Below, one piece after another: positions 1 to 8,968 of a stretch of DNA of 64,000 bases (the stretch's first letter is position 1; each line of letters opens with the position of its first letter). A program made the position numbers and the translations under genes. The DNA is taken from NCBI GenBank assembly GCA_963705525.1, contig CAVPJW010000005.1:62001-126000 (forward strand), written 5' to 3'. This DNA comes from CAVPJW01 sp963705525. GTDB lineage: Bacteria > Acidobacteriota > Vicinamibacteria > Vicinamibacterales > CAVPJW01. The notes beneath the pieces were generated by a model. That model was not told the origin of the DNA. It searched no databases and saw nothing but the letters and a program-made list of their open reading frames with translations.

Positions 1-1
1 C

Positions 2-1744
2 AGCTGGTCGCGGATGTGGAAGGGGGAATGGCAGCGCGTGATGTCGAATCGCGCGTTCCTGAGCGTGACCGGGGGCAGCTTCCGTCTGAACTGGCCGATG
101 GCCGTGCAGGTGGATCCGGCCGTGCGGCCGCCCCAGATCTTCCGCGACACGACGGCGGTGGCGGGCGCGGGCTGGAACGCGTTCCAGACGATCCGCAACA
201 AGCCGCAGATGAAGGCGCAGATGACCTACTTCCTGCCGGATGCCAAGGGCAGCCACGACTTCAAGTTCGGGTTCGAGTATCTGTATGACTCGTACCGGTA
301 TGGCCACAACGGCACGTCCGGGCCGATTCGCTACTCGTATCCGACGGCGGGCGCGTCCCCCGATCGCATCCGGTTTGCCGACGTCGGCGCGCCGGGCGAC
401 TACGGGACGGGCTGGAAGGCAGGCTCGAACGTTGACCAGCACTACAGCTTCTACGCGCAGGATCGGTGGGCCCCGAACGACCGCTTGACGATCACCGCCG
501 GACTGCGGATGGATTACCAGAAGGTCGGCTATCTCGACGCCCTCCGCACACCGCTCATCACGGACACGCTGGCCGACGGGACGCAGATCTTCCCGACATC
601 GACCACGGTCAATGGCCAGACCCTCGTCACCAATACGGACTTCTCGCCGCGCGTCGGCGCGACGTATGACCTGAGCGGCAGGGGCCGGACGGTGCTGAAG
701 GCGTTCTGGGGCCGGTACTACAACAACCTCGCGGACGGGTTCTCGAGCGCCAACCCGGGCGGCACCAACTACGCCGAGTACAACTTCAGCGACCTCGACG
801 GCAATGGCCTTTACAGCGGGCCGCAGGAACTGGGCGCGGAGCGGCTCCGCATCGGCGGGGCAAGCACCGGCGTCAATTCCGGTTTGAAGACGCCGCACAC
901 GGATGAAATCAGCGGGACGATCGAGCACCAGTTCTGGGGTGAATCGTCGGTCCGTGGCACCTTCGTGCGCAAGATGCAGCGCGACTTCCTGCCCTTCTAC
1001 ACGGCGACGTTCGTGCCGGCGTGGTTCGGCCAGCTGAACGTGCCGGTGACGGTGACGGCCGGCAACAACGAGACGTTCAACCTCGTGGACGTTTCCGCGG
1101 CGCTGGCGCCGCTCAACACGGCCCTCTTCGACAACATCCCGGACAGCGACTTCAACTACAACACGATTGAATTCGCGTTCAACAAGCGGATGGGATCGAG
1201 GATCTTCTTCGAGACCAGCTACGATCACATCTGGCGCGACGAGCTCCGTTCGCCGGACGTGTCGACCTTCGGCACGCTGAGCCCGCTCACGACCGATCCG
1301 TTCCCGGTGAACTACTTCCTCAACCCGAACCCGTCGGTGTCCAATCGGCAGAAGACGACGATGTGGCACTACCAGGCGCTCGGTCGCTACACGTTCCCGT
1401 ACGACATCGGGTTTGCCGTCAACTGGCGTCTGCAGAGCGGCTTCCCGTACTCGCGCGTGATCTCCGATCAGACGACGACGCCCACACTCAACGTGACACC
1501 GAGCCCGTTCTTCGTGGAGAACCTGGACAACAACCGCTCCGACCTGGTGTCCTTGATGAACTTCCGCGTGGACAAATCGTTCCCGGTCGGCGGACGCGCC
1601 CGCATTACGGCGATGTTCGACCTCTACAACGTGTGGAACGCGAACCCGGTGACGAACTTCAATCCGAGCAGCGATGCGTTCGGCAACATCATCGCGGTGT
1701 TGGACCCGATCGTGGCGCAGGTTGGTGCCAGACTGGAGTTCTAG
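2..1744 (+). CDS. TonB-dependent receptor, C-terminal part (5' partial)
   Basis: This is the outer-membrane beta-barrel end of a large TonB-dependent receptor of the Oar-like type common in Acidobacteriota. The frame is open to the left edge of the window, so the plug and any N-terminal carboxypeptidase-regulatory-like domain lie outside. About 580 residues are visible. They show alternating aromatic/polar strands, typical barrel phrases such as YSFYAQDRW and LTITAGLRMDY, and a final phenylalanine (RLEF), the usual terminal residue recognised by the Bam complex. The substrate cannot be read from the sequence; receptors of this class import oligosaccharides or other large ligands. A strong intrinsic terminator follows 66 bases after the stop, so this is the last gene of its transcript. 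Confidence 0.88.
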   Translation, partial: SWSRMWKGEWQRVMSNRAFLSVTGGSFRLNWPMAVQVDPAVRPPQIFRDTTAVAGAGWNAFQTIRNKPQMKAQMTYFLPDAKGSHDFKFGFEYLYDSYRYGHNGTSGPIRYSYPTAGASPDRIRFADVGAPGDYGTGWKAGSNVDQHYSFYAQDRWAPNDRLTITAGLRMDYQKVGYLDALRTPLITDTLADGTQIFPTSTTVNGQTLVTNTDFSPRVGATYDLSGRGRTVLKAFWGRYYNNLADGFSSANPGGTNYAEYNFSDLDGNGLYSGPQELGAERLRIGGASTGVNSGLKTPHTDEISGTIEHQFWGESSVRGTFVRKMQRDFLPFYTATFVPAWFGQLNVPVTVTAGNNETFNLVDVSAALAPLNTALFDNIPDSDFNYNTIEFAFNKRMGSRIFFETSYDHIWRDELRSPDVSTFGTLSPLTTDPFPVNYFLNPNPSVSNRQKTTMWHYQALGRYTFPYDIGFAVNWRLQSGFPYSRVISDQTTTPTLNVTPSPFFVENLDNNRSDLVSLMNFRVDKSFPVGGRARITAMFDLYNVWNANPVTNFNPSSDAFGNIIAVLDPIVAQVGARLEF

Positions 1745-1810
1745 GGAGTTAGACCTGGTCGGCTCAGGGCTCAAGACCTGACACAACTGAGCTGACCGCT
1801 GAAAGAGATG

Positions 1811-1846
1811 ACGCCGGGTCCTTCAGGGGACCCGGCGTTTTTTTTT
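1811..1846 (+). terminator. Rho-independent terminator after the TonB receptor gene
   Basis: A perfect 11-bp GC-rich stem (1811-1821 paired with 1828-1838) has a 6-nt loop and is followed by nine consecutive T. This is a canonical intrinsic terminator on the plus strand, between the receptor gene and the DinB gene. Confidence 0.93.
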
Positions 1847-1993
1847 GAGCAGACGCATGGTCGTGCGCGGTTTGGACGGGCGCCTGAGTGCGGCCGCGCG
1901 ATCCTTGACTTTCGTCTTATCTTCGCCTATCGTGCTGCCTTTCCGCGGCCCGTTCCGGGGCCATTTTCAGGCAGGCAGAACGTGGAGGGCGAC

Positions 1994-2473
1994 ATGGACC
2001 AGAAGGCGCTGTTTCTCAAGATCTGGGAGAAGGAAGCTCCCGCCACCCGAAAGGTCATCTCGCGGATACCCGAGGGCTCGGGATACCGGCCGGACGCAAA
2101 GTCACGCACGGCCCGGGAGATTGCCTGGCTGATCGTGCGTGAGGAAATCGTCCTCGCCGACGGACTCGAAAAAGGCAAGCTCCAATGGGAAGAGCTGCCG
2201 GCGCCGGCGACCATCAAGGAGATTCTCGCCACCTACGATCGCCATCACGAAACGCTGCTCAAGCGGCTCGAGGCCATCGAACCGGCGCGGTGGGAGCGCG
2301 CGGTGCCATTCATGTTCGGCGATCAGGAAGTCATGAAGGAAACCGGCTACGACAACGCCTGGGGCTTCCTGCTCGACATGATCCATCATCGCGGCCAGCT
2401 CTCCACGTATCTGCGCCCGATGGGTTCCACCGTACCGCAGATCTACGGACCGAGCGCCGACGAACCGATGTAG
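1994..2473 (+). CDS. DinB family protein
   Basis: This gene encodes a 159-residue four-helix-bundle protein of the DinB/YfiT superfamily. Members bind a divalent metal through three histidines and often act as thiol-dependent transferases or damage-inducible proteins of unknown substrate. The family signature is visible as a histidine pair in the middle (RHHETLLKRL) and the C-terminal MIHHRGQLSTYLRPMG motif. ATG 1994 is chosen because GGAGGG sits 4 bases upstream. A longer in-frame extension begins inside the upstream terminator and is rejected. The gene has its own terminator, so it is probably monocistronic. The physiological role is not deducible. Confidence 0.85.
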   Translation: MDQKALFLKIWEKEAPATRKVISRIPEGSGYRPDAKSRTAREIAWLIVREEIVLADGLEKGKLQWEELPAPATIKEILATYDRHHETLLKRLEAIEPARWERAVPFMFGDQEVMKETGYDNAWGFLLDMIHHRGQLSTYLRPMGSTVPQIYGPSADEPM

Positions 2474-2496
2474 CTGGCTGTCGCCCTCCATTCCCG

Positions 2497-2526
2497 AGCC
2501 GAGCTCTCGACGGGGCTCGGCTTTTT
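2497..2526 (+). terminator. Rho-independent terminator after the DinB gene
   Basis: An 8-bp perfect stem (AGCCGAGC, 2497-2504, with 2515-2522) has a 10-nt loop and runs into TTTTT. It lies 23 bases after the DinB stop codon. Confidence 0.85.
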
Positions 2527-2546
2527 CATCTGTACTGCGCGGCGCC

Positions 2547-2582
2547 GAACCCCGGAACCCTGAACATTGGAACCTGGAACCG
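2547..2582. repeat. Intergenic GAAC tract, 7/8-nt period
   Basis: The tetramer GAAC recurs at 2547, 2555, 2562, 2570 and 2577, i.e. spacings of 8, 7, 8 and 7. The tract lies between the DinB terminator and the start of the next operon. It resembles the 7-nt GAAC tract before rph (25876-25931), although the exact units differ. Confidence 0.7.
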
Positions 2583-2620
2583 GCGCTTTTCTTACTACAA
2601 TGCCTGCCGAGACTGACGCC

Positions 2621-4840
2621 ATGACACCCACCACCCTGTCCGTTCGCGTCCCGCTTGTCGCGTGCCTGCTCGTCGTCTGCTTCGGCCTGCTGGTGAGCTC
2701 CGAAGAGTGGAAGCCACGACATGCACTGATATCACCCACCGGCGTGCTGAATCTCGGCGCGGTCGCGCTCCCGGGAGAAGTGCTGCTCGACGGTCCGGCG
2801 GATCCGATCGATCAGCCAGGGTGGCTGGCGGGCATGAAGGCCTGGCGCACCGAACGCCTGACACGCATGCGCTACGACGCCGGCGAGTACAACCGGCCCG
2901 AGCTCGCGTGGACCGAGCGCGTGTTCTCACAGAATCAGTTGTTGATCTGGGATCGAACCTTCTATGACCCCGAGCAGCGCAAGTACACGGTCGATCGCTA
3001 TCTGGCGGATGTCGAATCGCGGCTGGGTCCGATCGACGCGGTCCTGATCTGGCACGTCTACCCGAACCTGGGTGCGGACGACCGCAACTCGTTCGACTTG
3101 CTGCGGGATCTCCCTGGCGGCATCCCCGCCCTCAAAGATGTCGTCGACCAATTCCACAGGCGCGGCGTCAAGGTGTTCTTCCCTACGCTCGCGTGGGACA
3201 CGATGACACGCCCGGAGGGCAAGCCCGTCTGGACTGCGCTCGCGGAGGTCCTCAAAGAGATCGGCGCCGACGGGATCAACTTCGACACGCTCGAATCGCC
3301 GCCCGTGGAGTTTCATCGGGCATCCCTGGCAGCCGGGCATCCACTCGCGCTCGAACCTCAGTTCGCCATTCGCGACGAGTCGCTCACGTGGAGCACGCTC
3401 AGCTGGAACGACTGGGTCACGTGGGAGGACCTCGACTATCCATTCGTGCCGATGGTGAACAAGGCCAAGTGGCTCGAACCTCGCCACATGGTGAACGTGA
3501 CCGATCGGTTCACGCGCGACAAGACCAACAGCCTGCAGCACGCGATGTTCAACGGCGTGGGCTACGCGACCATGGAGAACCTCTGGGGCTTCTGGTACGG
3601 GATGACGCCTCGTGACGCCGAGACCGTGCTGCGCATCACCCGCATCGAGCGCGCGGTTCCGTCGCTGCTGGTCAGTTCCGAGTGGGAGCCGCATTCGCCG
3701 ACGATGCAGCCCGGCGTCTTCGCGAGCCGGTTTCCTGGTGCGGACGGAACGCTCTGGACGCTCGTCAACCGGAATGAATACGCCGTCACCGGCGAGCAGC
3801 TGCGCGTGCCGGGCTCCGAGGGCCAGAGGTACTACGATCTCTGGCGTGGCGTCGAGCTCACGCCGACGCGCGTCGGCGACACGGCCACGCTTCAATTCTC
3901 CATCGAAGGGCTGGGCTTCGGCGCGGTGTTGGCCACCACGTCCGAGCCGCCCGCGGGCAGCCTCACGGATCTCCTCGCCTTCATGGCCGAGCGCTCATCC
4001 CGCCCATTGAGCGCGTACTCCCGTGAGTGGAAGCCGCTCTTGCAGACGATGGTCGAGATCCCGAAGACGAAGGCGGCCGACGCCCCTCCTCCGGGCATGA
4101 TCGAGATCAGGGGCGGCGACTACGACTTCACGGTCCGCGGGATCGAGATCGAGGGCGGGAACGACGCGGGCGTTGACGTGCAGTATCCGTGGGAGGACGC
4201 GCCGCGGCGATTCCATCGGCAGCGCATGCGCATCGACCGCTACTTCATCGACCGGACGCCCGTCACGAATCAGGCATTCAAGGCCTTCCTCGATGCCACG
4301 CGCTATCGTCCCGCGGATGATCACAATTTCCTGCGCGACTGGCAGAACGGAACCTTCCCGGACGGATGGGCGGCGAAGCCGGTGACGTGGGTCTCGATCG
4401 AAGACGCGCGGGCGTACGCCGCCTGGGCCGGCAAGCGTCTGCCTCATGAATGGGAATGGCAGTTCGCCGCACAGTCGAGCGACGGCCGCCGGTATCCCTG
4501 GGGCCAGGAATGGAACGCGAGCATGGTATCGCCTCCCGATCACGGCCCCACGCGGCGGCCGCCGGCGGATGTCACGGCGTTTTCGCACGCGGCGAGCCCT
4601 CATGGCGTGCTGGATCTGGTGGGCAACGTGTCGCAATGGACCGACGAGTTCCGCGACGAGCACACGCGCGCGGCCATCGTCAGGGGGGCCGCGTCGTACC
4701 AGCCGCTCGGTTCGATCTGGCATTTTCCGCAGACGTATCGCCTTGACGAGCATCAGAAGTACCTGCTGATGTCGCCGGGACGCGATCGCAGCGGGACGAT
4801 CGGCTTCCGGCTGGTCGTGGATGCCCAGCGCGCGCCATGA
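2621..4840 (+). CDS. Secreted glycosidase-like protein fused to a SUMF1/FGE-fold domain
   Basis: The protein has 739 residues from ATG 2621. That start is chosen because a clean signal peptide follows (hydrophobic VPLVACLLVVCFGLLV); an in-frame ATG at 2600 is also possible. Residues about 40-470 look like a TIM-barrel carbohydrate-active domain (VLIWHVYPN, GVKVFFPTLAW, GADGINFDTLES), but I cannot assign a GH family. From about residue 490 to the end lies a formylglycine-generating-enzyme/SUMF1 fold: MIEIRGG start, RYFIDRTPVTNQAF, AWAGKRLPHEWEWQFA, and GTIGFRLV at the end. The cysteine pair used by catalytic FGE is absent near GFRLV, so this domain is probably a binding or structural module. 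The gene overlaps the transporter gene by 4 bases (ATGA), heading a four-gene operon. Confidence 0.75.
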   Translation: MTPTTLSVRVPLVACLLVVCFGLLVSSEEWKPRHALISPTGVLNLGAVALPGEVLLDGPADPIDQPGWLAGMKAWRTERLTRMRYDAGEYNRPELAWTERVFSQNQLLIWDRTFYDPEQRKYTVDRYLADVESRLGPIDAVLIWHVYPNLGADDRNSFDLLRDLPGGIPALKDVVDQFHRRGVKVFFPTLAWDTMTRPEGKPVWTALAEVLKEIGADGINFDTLESPPVEFHRASLAAGHPLALEPQFAIRDESLTWSTLSWNDWVTWEDLDYPFVPMVNKAKWLEPRHMVNVTDRFTRDKTNSLQHAMFNGVGYATMENLWGFWYGMTPRDAETVLRITRIERAVPSLLVSSEWEPHSPTMQPGVFASRFPGADGTLWTLVNRNEYAVTGEQLRVPGSEGQRYYDLWRGVELTPTRVGDTATLQFSIEGLGFGAVLATTSEPPAGSLTDLLAFMAERSSRPLSAYSREWKPLLQTMVEIPKTKAADAPPPGMIEIRGGDYDFTVRGIEIEGGNDAGVDVQYPWEDAPRRFHRQRMRIDRYFIDRTPVTNQAFKAFLDATRYRPADDHNFLRDWQNGTFPDGWAAKPVTWVSIEDARAYAAWAGKRLPHEWEWQFAAQSSDGRRYPWGQEWNASMVSPPDHGPTRRPPADVTAFSHAASPHGVLDLVGNVSQWTDEFRDEHTRAAIVRGAASYQPLGSIWHFPQTYRLDEHQKYLLMSPGRDRSGTIGFRLVVDAQRAP

Positions 4841-6378
4841 CGCGGCTGGCCTCGGTCGATCTGCTGGTCATTCTGCTGTACCTCGCAACGGTGGGAGGCG
4901 TGGCCTTCCGCGTCAGCCGTCGTCAGACGACCACATCCGAATATTTCGTCGCCGATCGGAAGCTGCCCGGATGGGCTGTCGCGTTCAGCATCGTCGGCAC
5001 GATCATCAGCAGCGTCAGCTTCGTCGGGTTTCCCGGCGCGGCGTTCTCGCAGGACTGGCGTCTGCTCGTGCCGAACATGAGCGTGCCGTTCGTGCTCATC
5101 GCCGTGACGCTGTTCGTCGTTCCTTTCTACCGTCGCGTCGTCCGTATGAGCAGCTACGAGTATCTCGAGCGACGGTTCGGCATCCTCGCGCGCCTCTACG
5201 GATCCTCGGGTTTTCTGATCCTGCGGACCGTCGACCTTGGGTTCACACTGCTCCTCACCGCGATTGCGCTCGAAGTGGTCAGCGGCTGGAACATTCGCAG
5301 CGTGATCGTCGGCATCAGCGCGTTCACCATCGTGTACACGCTGGCGGGCGGCATCGAGGCCGTCGTGTGGAATGATGTCGTGCAGGGTGTTGTGCTGGCG
5401 ACCGGCGCCGTGACGATCCTGGCGTTCATCCTCGCCGGCGTGCCGGGGGGCGCCGGCACGGTCGTGTCATCGGTGTGGGCGAGCGGCAAGTTCGGCGTGG
5501 GCGATCTCACACTCAGCTGGAACAGTCTGTTCGGCGAGCACCCGACGTTCTGGATGTTCCTTCTGAGCGGCTTCGCGCACTTCGGGCGCGCTTACAGCAT
5601 CGAGCAGAACGTCGTGCAGCGCTATCTCGTCGCGCGGACCGACCGTGAGGCTCAGCGCGCGGCCTTCACGGGTGCGCTGTCATGCCTCGTCATCTGGGTG
5701 ACATTTTTCTTCATCGGATCGGCGCTCTGGGCTTTTTATCGTGTGAGCGCGATGCACCCTCCGACCGATGTGATCGCGCACCCGGACAACATCCTTCCCT
5801 ATTTCATTGCCACCGAACTCCCGCACGGCCTCATCGGGCTCATCCTCGCCGCGATACTCGCCGCGGCGATGCAGGCGTTCAGCGCCGATCTCACCAGCGT
5901 CGGCACCGTGGCCACGGAGGACTACTTCGCCCGTTTCTGGCCGCACACCACCGACCGGCAGCGCCTCATGTTCGGGCGGCTCGCGATTCTCTGCGGAGGA
6001 CTCCTGGCGATGGCCGTCGCGCTTCAGCTCACCGAGTCGCGCACAAGGGCCGTCTACGAACTGTTCGTGATCCTGGCGAGCATCGTCGCCGGCGGTCTGC
6101 TGGGTCTTTTTGGTCTCGGCTTTCTTTCCGTGCGCGCGACTCGGAGCGGTGCGTACGTCGGGCTGGCGTGCTGTATCGCCTTTGTCGCCTGGGCCACGAT
6201 GACCGGACCGCTGAAGGTGGATCTCGGTTTCAACTATCGGATGCACCCGCTGATGATTGGCCTCATCAGCCACATCGTCTTGTTCGGGTGCGGCTACGCC
6301 GCGAGCCTCGTTCTGGTCGATCAACCTGCGTCGCGCGACCTGACGATCTGGAGCCTCTGGGAGAAACGGACCGCATGA
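4837..6378 (+). CDS. Sodium:solute symporter (SSS family)
   Basis: This gene encodes a 513-residue inner-membrane transporter of the SSS/SLC5 family, which imports organic solutes with sodium. About thirteen hydrophobic segments are visible. The N-terminal phrase TSEYFVADRKLPGWAVAFSI and the following SSVSFVGFPGAAF are characteristic of the family. The ligand is not deducible from the sequence alone. Its place between a secreted glycosidase-like protein and a sugar-acid dehydratase suggests uptake of a sugar acid or uronate (inference). Both ends overlap neighbouring genes by ATGA, showing translational coupling within the operon. Confidence 0.9.
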   Translation: MTRLASVDLLVILLYLATVGGVAFRVSRRQTTTSEYFVADRKLPGWAVAFSIVGTIISSVSFVGFPGAAFSQDWRLLVPNMSVPFVLIAVTLFVVPFYRRVVRMSSYEYLERRFGILARLYGSSGFLILRTVDLGFTLLLTAIALEVVSGWNIRSVIVGISAFTIVYTLAGGIEAVVWNDVVQGVVLATGAVTILAFILAGVPGGAGTVVSSVWASGKFGVGDLTLSWNSLFGEHPTFWMFLLSGFAHFGRAYSIEQNVVQRYLVARTDREAQRAAFTGALSCLVIWVTFFFIGSALWAFYRVSAMHPPTDVIAHPDNILPYFIATELPHGLIGLILAAILAAAMQAFSADLTSVGTVATEDYFARFWPHTTDRQRLMFGRLAILCGGLLAMAVALQLTESRTRAVYELFVILASIVAGGLLGLFGLGFLSVRATRSGAYVGLACCIAFVAWATMTGPLKVDLGFNYRMHPLMIGLISHIVLFGCGYAASLVLVDQPASRDLTIWSLWEKRTA

Positions 6379-7535
6379 AGATCACAGGGATCAGGGACAT
6401 CGTCGTTCCACTGCGCTCGGAGATGCGCAACGCGTACATCAGCTTCTCCGAGATGACGGCGTCAGCCGTCGCCATTCATACCGACGTGATCCGCGACGGT
6501 CGCGCCGTCGTCGGCTACGGCTTCAATTCGAACGGCCGGTACGCTCAGAGCGGCATCATGCGCGAACGGCTCATCCCTCGCCTGCTCGACGCCTCGCCTG
6601 GCGCGCTGCTCGACGACGCGCGGGAGAATCTGGATCCAGCGAAAGCCTGGAAGGTGATGATGGCCAACGAGAAGCCTGGCGGCCATGGAGATCGGTCCGT
6701 GGCCGTTGGCACACTCGACATGGCCTTGTGGGATCTCGTCGCCAAGATCGAAGGAAAGCCGCTGTACCGGCTGCTGGCGGACCGGTACCGCGACGGCCAT
6801 GCAGACGAAGACGTGTATGTGTATGCCGCTGGTGGCTACTACTATCCAGGGAGAGATATACCAGGGTTGCTGGAGGAGATCGGGCGCTATCTCGATCTCG
6901 GGTACACGACGGTCAAGATTAAGATTGGTGGCGCCTCGCTGGCCGACGACCTGGCTCGAATCGAGGCGGTGTTGAAGTTAATCGGCTCGGACTGCGAGCT
7001 TGCTGTAGATGCCAACGGCCGGTTCGATCGCAAGCAGGCCCTGGCCTACGCCTCGGTGCTGAACGCCTACCGGCTCAAATGGTACGAAGAGCCTTGTGAT
7101 CCGCTGGACTTCGAGGTCCTGGCCGAAACGGTCGAAGCGTCAACCAATCCGGTGGCGACGGGTGAGAACCTCTTTTCGCTGCCTGACGCGATCAATCTCG
7201 TTCGCTATGGAAAGATGAACAAGGATCGCGACTACCTGCAGTTCGACCCCGCGCTCAGCTACGGCACGGTGGAATATCTTCGCATTCTCGGCATGCTCGG
7301 TTCGAACGGTTGGTCCACGCGTCGATGCATTCCGCACGGCGGACATCAGATGGCGCTTCACGTCGCGGCGGGATTGGGCCTGCACGGCAATGAATCGTAC
7401 CCAGGAGTATTTCAGCCGTTCGGCGGTTTCGCCGACGGTGTGCCCGTCGTGAAGAGCCGCGTCAGGCTGCCAGACGTGCCGGGCATTGGCATCGAACGCA
7501 AGCAGAATCTCTACGAGGTCTTTCGACAACTATGA
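6375..7535 (+). CDS. Enolase-superfamily sugar-acid dehydratase, D-tartrate dehydratase-like
   Basis: The protein has 386 residues and belongs to the mandelate racemase/enolase superfamily. These enzymes abstract the alpha proton of a carboxylate and eliminate water with a Mg-bound enolate. The catalytic layout is visible: KIKIGG with Lys181 and Lys183, metal ligands Asp212, Glu238 and Glu264, and the C-terminal RRCIPHGGHQM block with His321/His324. From memory, the Bradyrhizobium D-tartrate dehydratase uses Lys184, Asp213, Glu239, Glu265 and His322, i.e. the same spacing shifted by one. D-tartrate to oxaloacetate is therefore the best guess, but a related acid sugar is possible. It is coupled to the symporter upstream and the aldehyde dehydrogenase downstream by 4-base overlaps. 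Confidence 0.85.
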   Translation: MKITGIRDIVVPLRSEMRNAYISFSEMTASAVAIHTDVIRDGRAVVGYGFNSNGRYAQSGIMRERLIPRLLDASPGALLDDARENLDPAKAWKVMMANEKPGGHGDRSVAVGTLDMALWDLVAKIEGKPLYRLLADRYRDGHADEDVYVYAAGGYYYPGRDIPGLLEEIGRYLDLGYTTVKIKIGGASLADDLARIEAVLKLIGSDCELAVDANGRFDRKQALAYASVLNAYRLKWYEEPCDPLDFEVLAETVEASTNPVATGENLFSLPDAINLVRYGKMNKDRDYLQFDPALSYGTVEYLRILGMLGSNGWSTRRCIPHGGHQMALHVAAGLGLHGNESYPGVFQPFGGFADGVPVVKSRVRLPDVPGIGIERKQNLYEVFRQL

Positions 7536-8917
7536 TCGTCCACGATCCAGCCACGCTCGACACCGTCGGGGAATGCGCGGACATCGGCCCGGAGGGCGCC
7601 GGCGCATTCGTCGATGCGGCACACTCGGCCTTTCTCGACTGGTCGCGCACGACGCCGGATCGTCGGGCGACATTGCTCGACGAGCTGGCCACGCTCGTCG
7701 AGTGTGATGCCAGAGAAATGGTGACGCTCATCGTGCGCGAAAGCGGCAAGCCACGCCGTGAAGCAGCGCGTGAGGTTGCTTCGGCCGTTGCCTTCCTGCG
7801 CTGGAACGCAGAAGAAGGGCGCCGCGCGTACGGGCACTGGATTCCTTCATCGTCGGCCGAGACCCGGATGTGGACCATCCGCCAACCCGTCGGCGTCGTC
7901 GCGGCCATTACACCGTGGAATTACCCGCTCAACACGCTCTGCCGCAAGGTGGGCCCGGCCCTCGCCGCGGGATGCACCGTCATCGCGAAGCCTGCACCCG
8001 AGACGCCGTTGAGCGCGGTGCGACTGGCAGGTCTGTCGCGCGATGCTGGCTTTCCTCAGGGCGTCCTGCAGGTCGTCACGACGTCCCGCGCGGCCGAAGT
8101 CGTCGAAGTCTGGATGCAGGATCCGCGTGTGCGGAAGATTGCGTTCACCGGTTCCACGGAAGTCGGGCGGAGCCTTCTGCGGGGCGCGGCAGACACGATG
8201 AAACGTGTGTCGCTGGAGCTGGGCGGCAACGCTCCCGTTCTGGTATTCGCCGATGCCGATCTGGATCGTGCCGCCGACGCCATTGTGGCGTCGAGGTACC
8301 GGCATGCCGGACAGACGTGTATCTGCGCGCAACGGATCTATGTCGAGGCCGGCGTCAAACAGGCGCTCGTGGAAGCGCTCACCGCTCGAATCGGGCGCCT
8401 CAAGGTGGGAAATCCGATGAACGAAGAGACCGACGTCGGTCCACTCATCCACGACCGCGCGCTGGCTCGAGTCACCGAGCACATCGACGATGCGGTCAAG
8501 AAGGGGGCGCAGGTTCGGGCCGGCGGACAGAAGGTCCGGCTTTCTGATCGGGAACGCGGCTGCTTCTTCCAACCGACGCTGCTCGACGAGATCACCCCCA
8601 CTGCTCGAATCATGCGGGAGGAAACTTTCGGTCCTGTTCTGGCCGTTCAGTCCTTCGAGAACGAAACCGACGCGCTGGCGCGAGCGAATGCGACCGAATA
8701 CGGGCTTGCGGCATATGTCTTCACGCGCGACCTCGGCCGGTCAATTCGTGCGGTGGAGGCGCTCGAGTTCGGCACGGTCGGCGTCAACAGCGTGGCGATC
8801 ATCGCGCCGCAGCTGGCATTCGGCGGCTGGAAGTCGAGTGGAGTGGGACGCGAGAACGGCGCCGAGGGCCTGGCGGAGTATCTCGAGACCAAATCGGCGG
8901 TTGTTTCGATCGCCTAA
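7532..8917 (+). CDS. NAD(P)-dependent aldehyde dehydrogenase
   Basis: This gene encodes a 461-residue aldehyde dehydrogenase of the succinate-semialdehyde/betaine aldehyde type. It oxidises an aldehyde to a carboxylate with NAD(P). Seen motifs are the cofactor segment TPWNYPLNT, the FTGSTEVGRSL loop, catalytic Glu229 in LELGGNAP and nucleophile Cys263 in GQTCICAQ. The length is slightly shorter than the usual 480-500 because the N-terminus is brief. It is the last gene of the operon starting at 2621 (ATGA overlap with the dehydratase). It may oxidise the aldehyde released by the facing aldolase or one derived from the imported acid; this is inference. Confidence 0.92.
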   Translation: MIVHDPATLDTVGECADIGPEGAGAFVDAAHSAFLDWSRTTPDRRATLLDELATLVECDAREMVTLIVRESGKPRREAAREVASAVAFLRWNAEEGRRAYGHWIPSSSAETRMWTIRQPVGVVAAITPWNYPLNTLCRKVGPALAAGCTVIAKPAPETPLSAVRLAGLSRDAGFPQGVLQVVTTSRAAEVVEVWMQDPRVRKIAFTGSTEVGRSLLRGAADTMKRVSLELGGNAPVLVFADADLDRAADAIVASRYRHAGQTCICAQRIYVEAGVKQALVEALTARIGRLKVGNPMNEETDVGPLIHDRALARVTEHIDDAVKKGAQVRAGGQKVRLSDRERGCFFQPTLLDEITPTARIMREETFGPVLAVQSFENETDALARANATEYGLAAYVFTRDLGRSIRAVEALEFGTVGVNSVAIIAPQLAFGGWKSSGVGRENGAEGLAEYLETKSAVVSIA

Positions 8918-8924
8918 AGATTCC

Positions 8925-8966
8925 AGGTCCTGAAGGACCTTGAGGACCAAGAGGACCTGAAGGACC
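8925..8966. repeat. Intergenic 9-nt-period AGGACC tract
   Basis: AGG(T/A)CC occurs at 8925, 8934, 8943, 8952 and 8961, an exact 9-nt period over five units. The first two form a small hairpin (GGTCC TGAA GGACC). The tract fills the 51-bp gap between two convergent genes, so it could act as a bidirectional transcription stop, though there is no T-run. Confidence 0.85.
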
Positions 8967-8968
8967 GG

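Noticed and set aside
8925..8966. CRISPR array
   Set aside because: The unit is only 9 nt, with no spacers of 25-40 nt and no cas genes.
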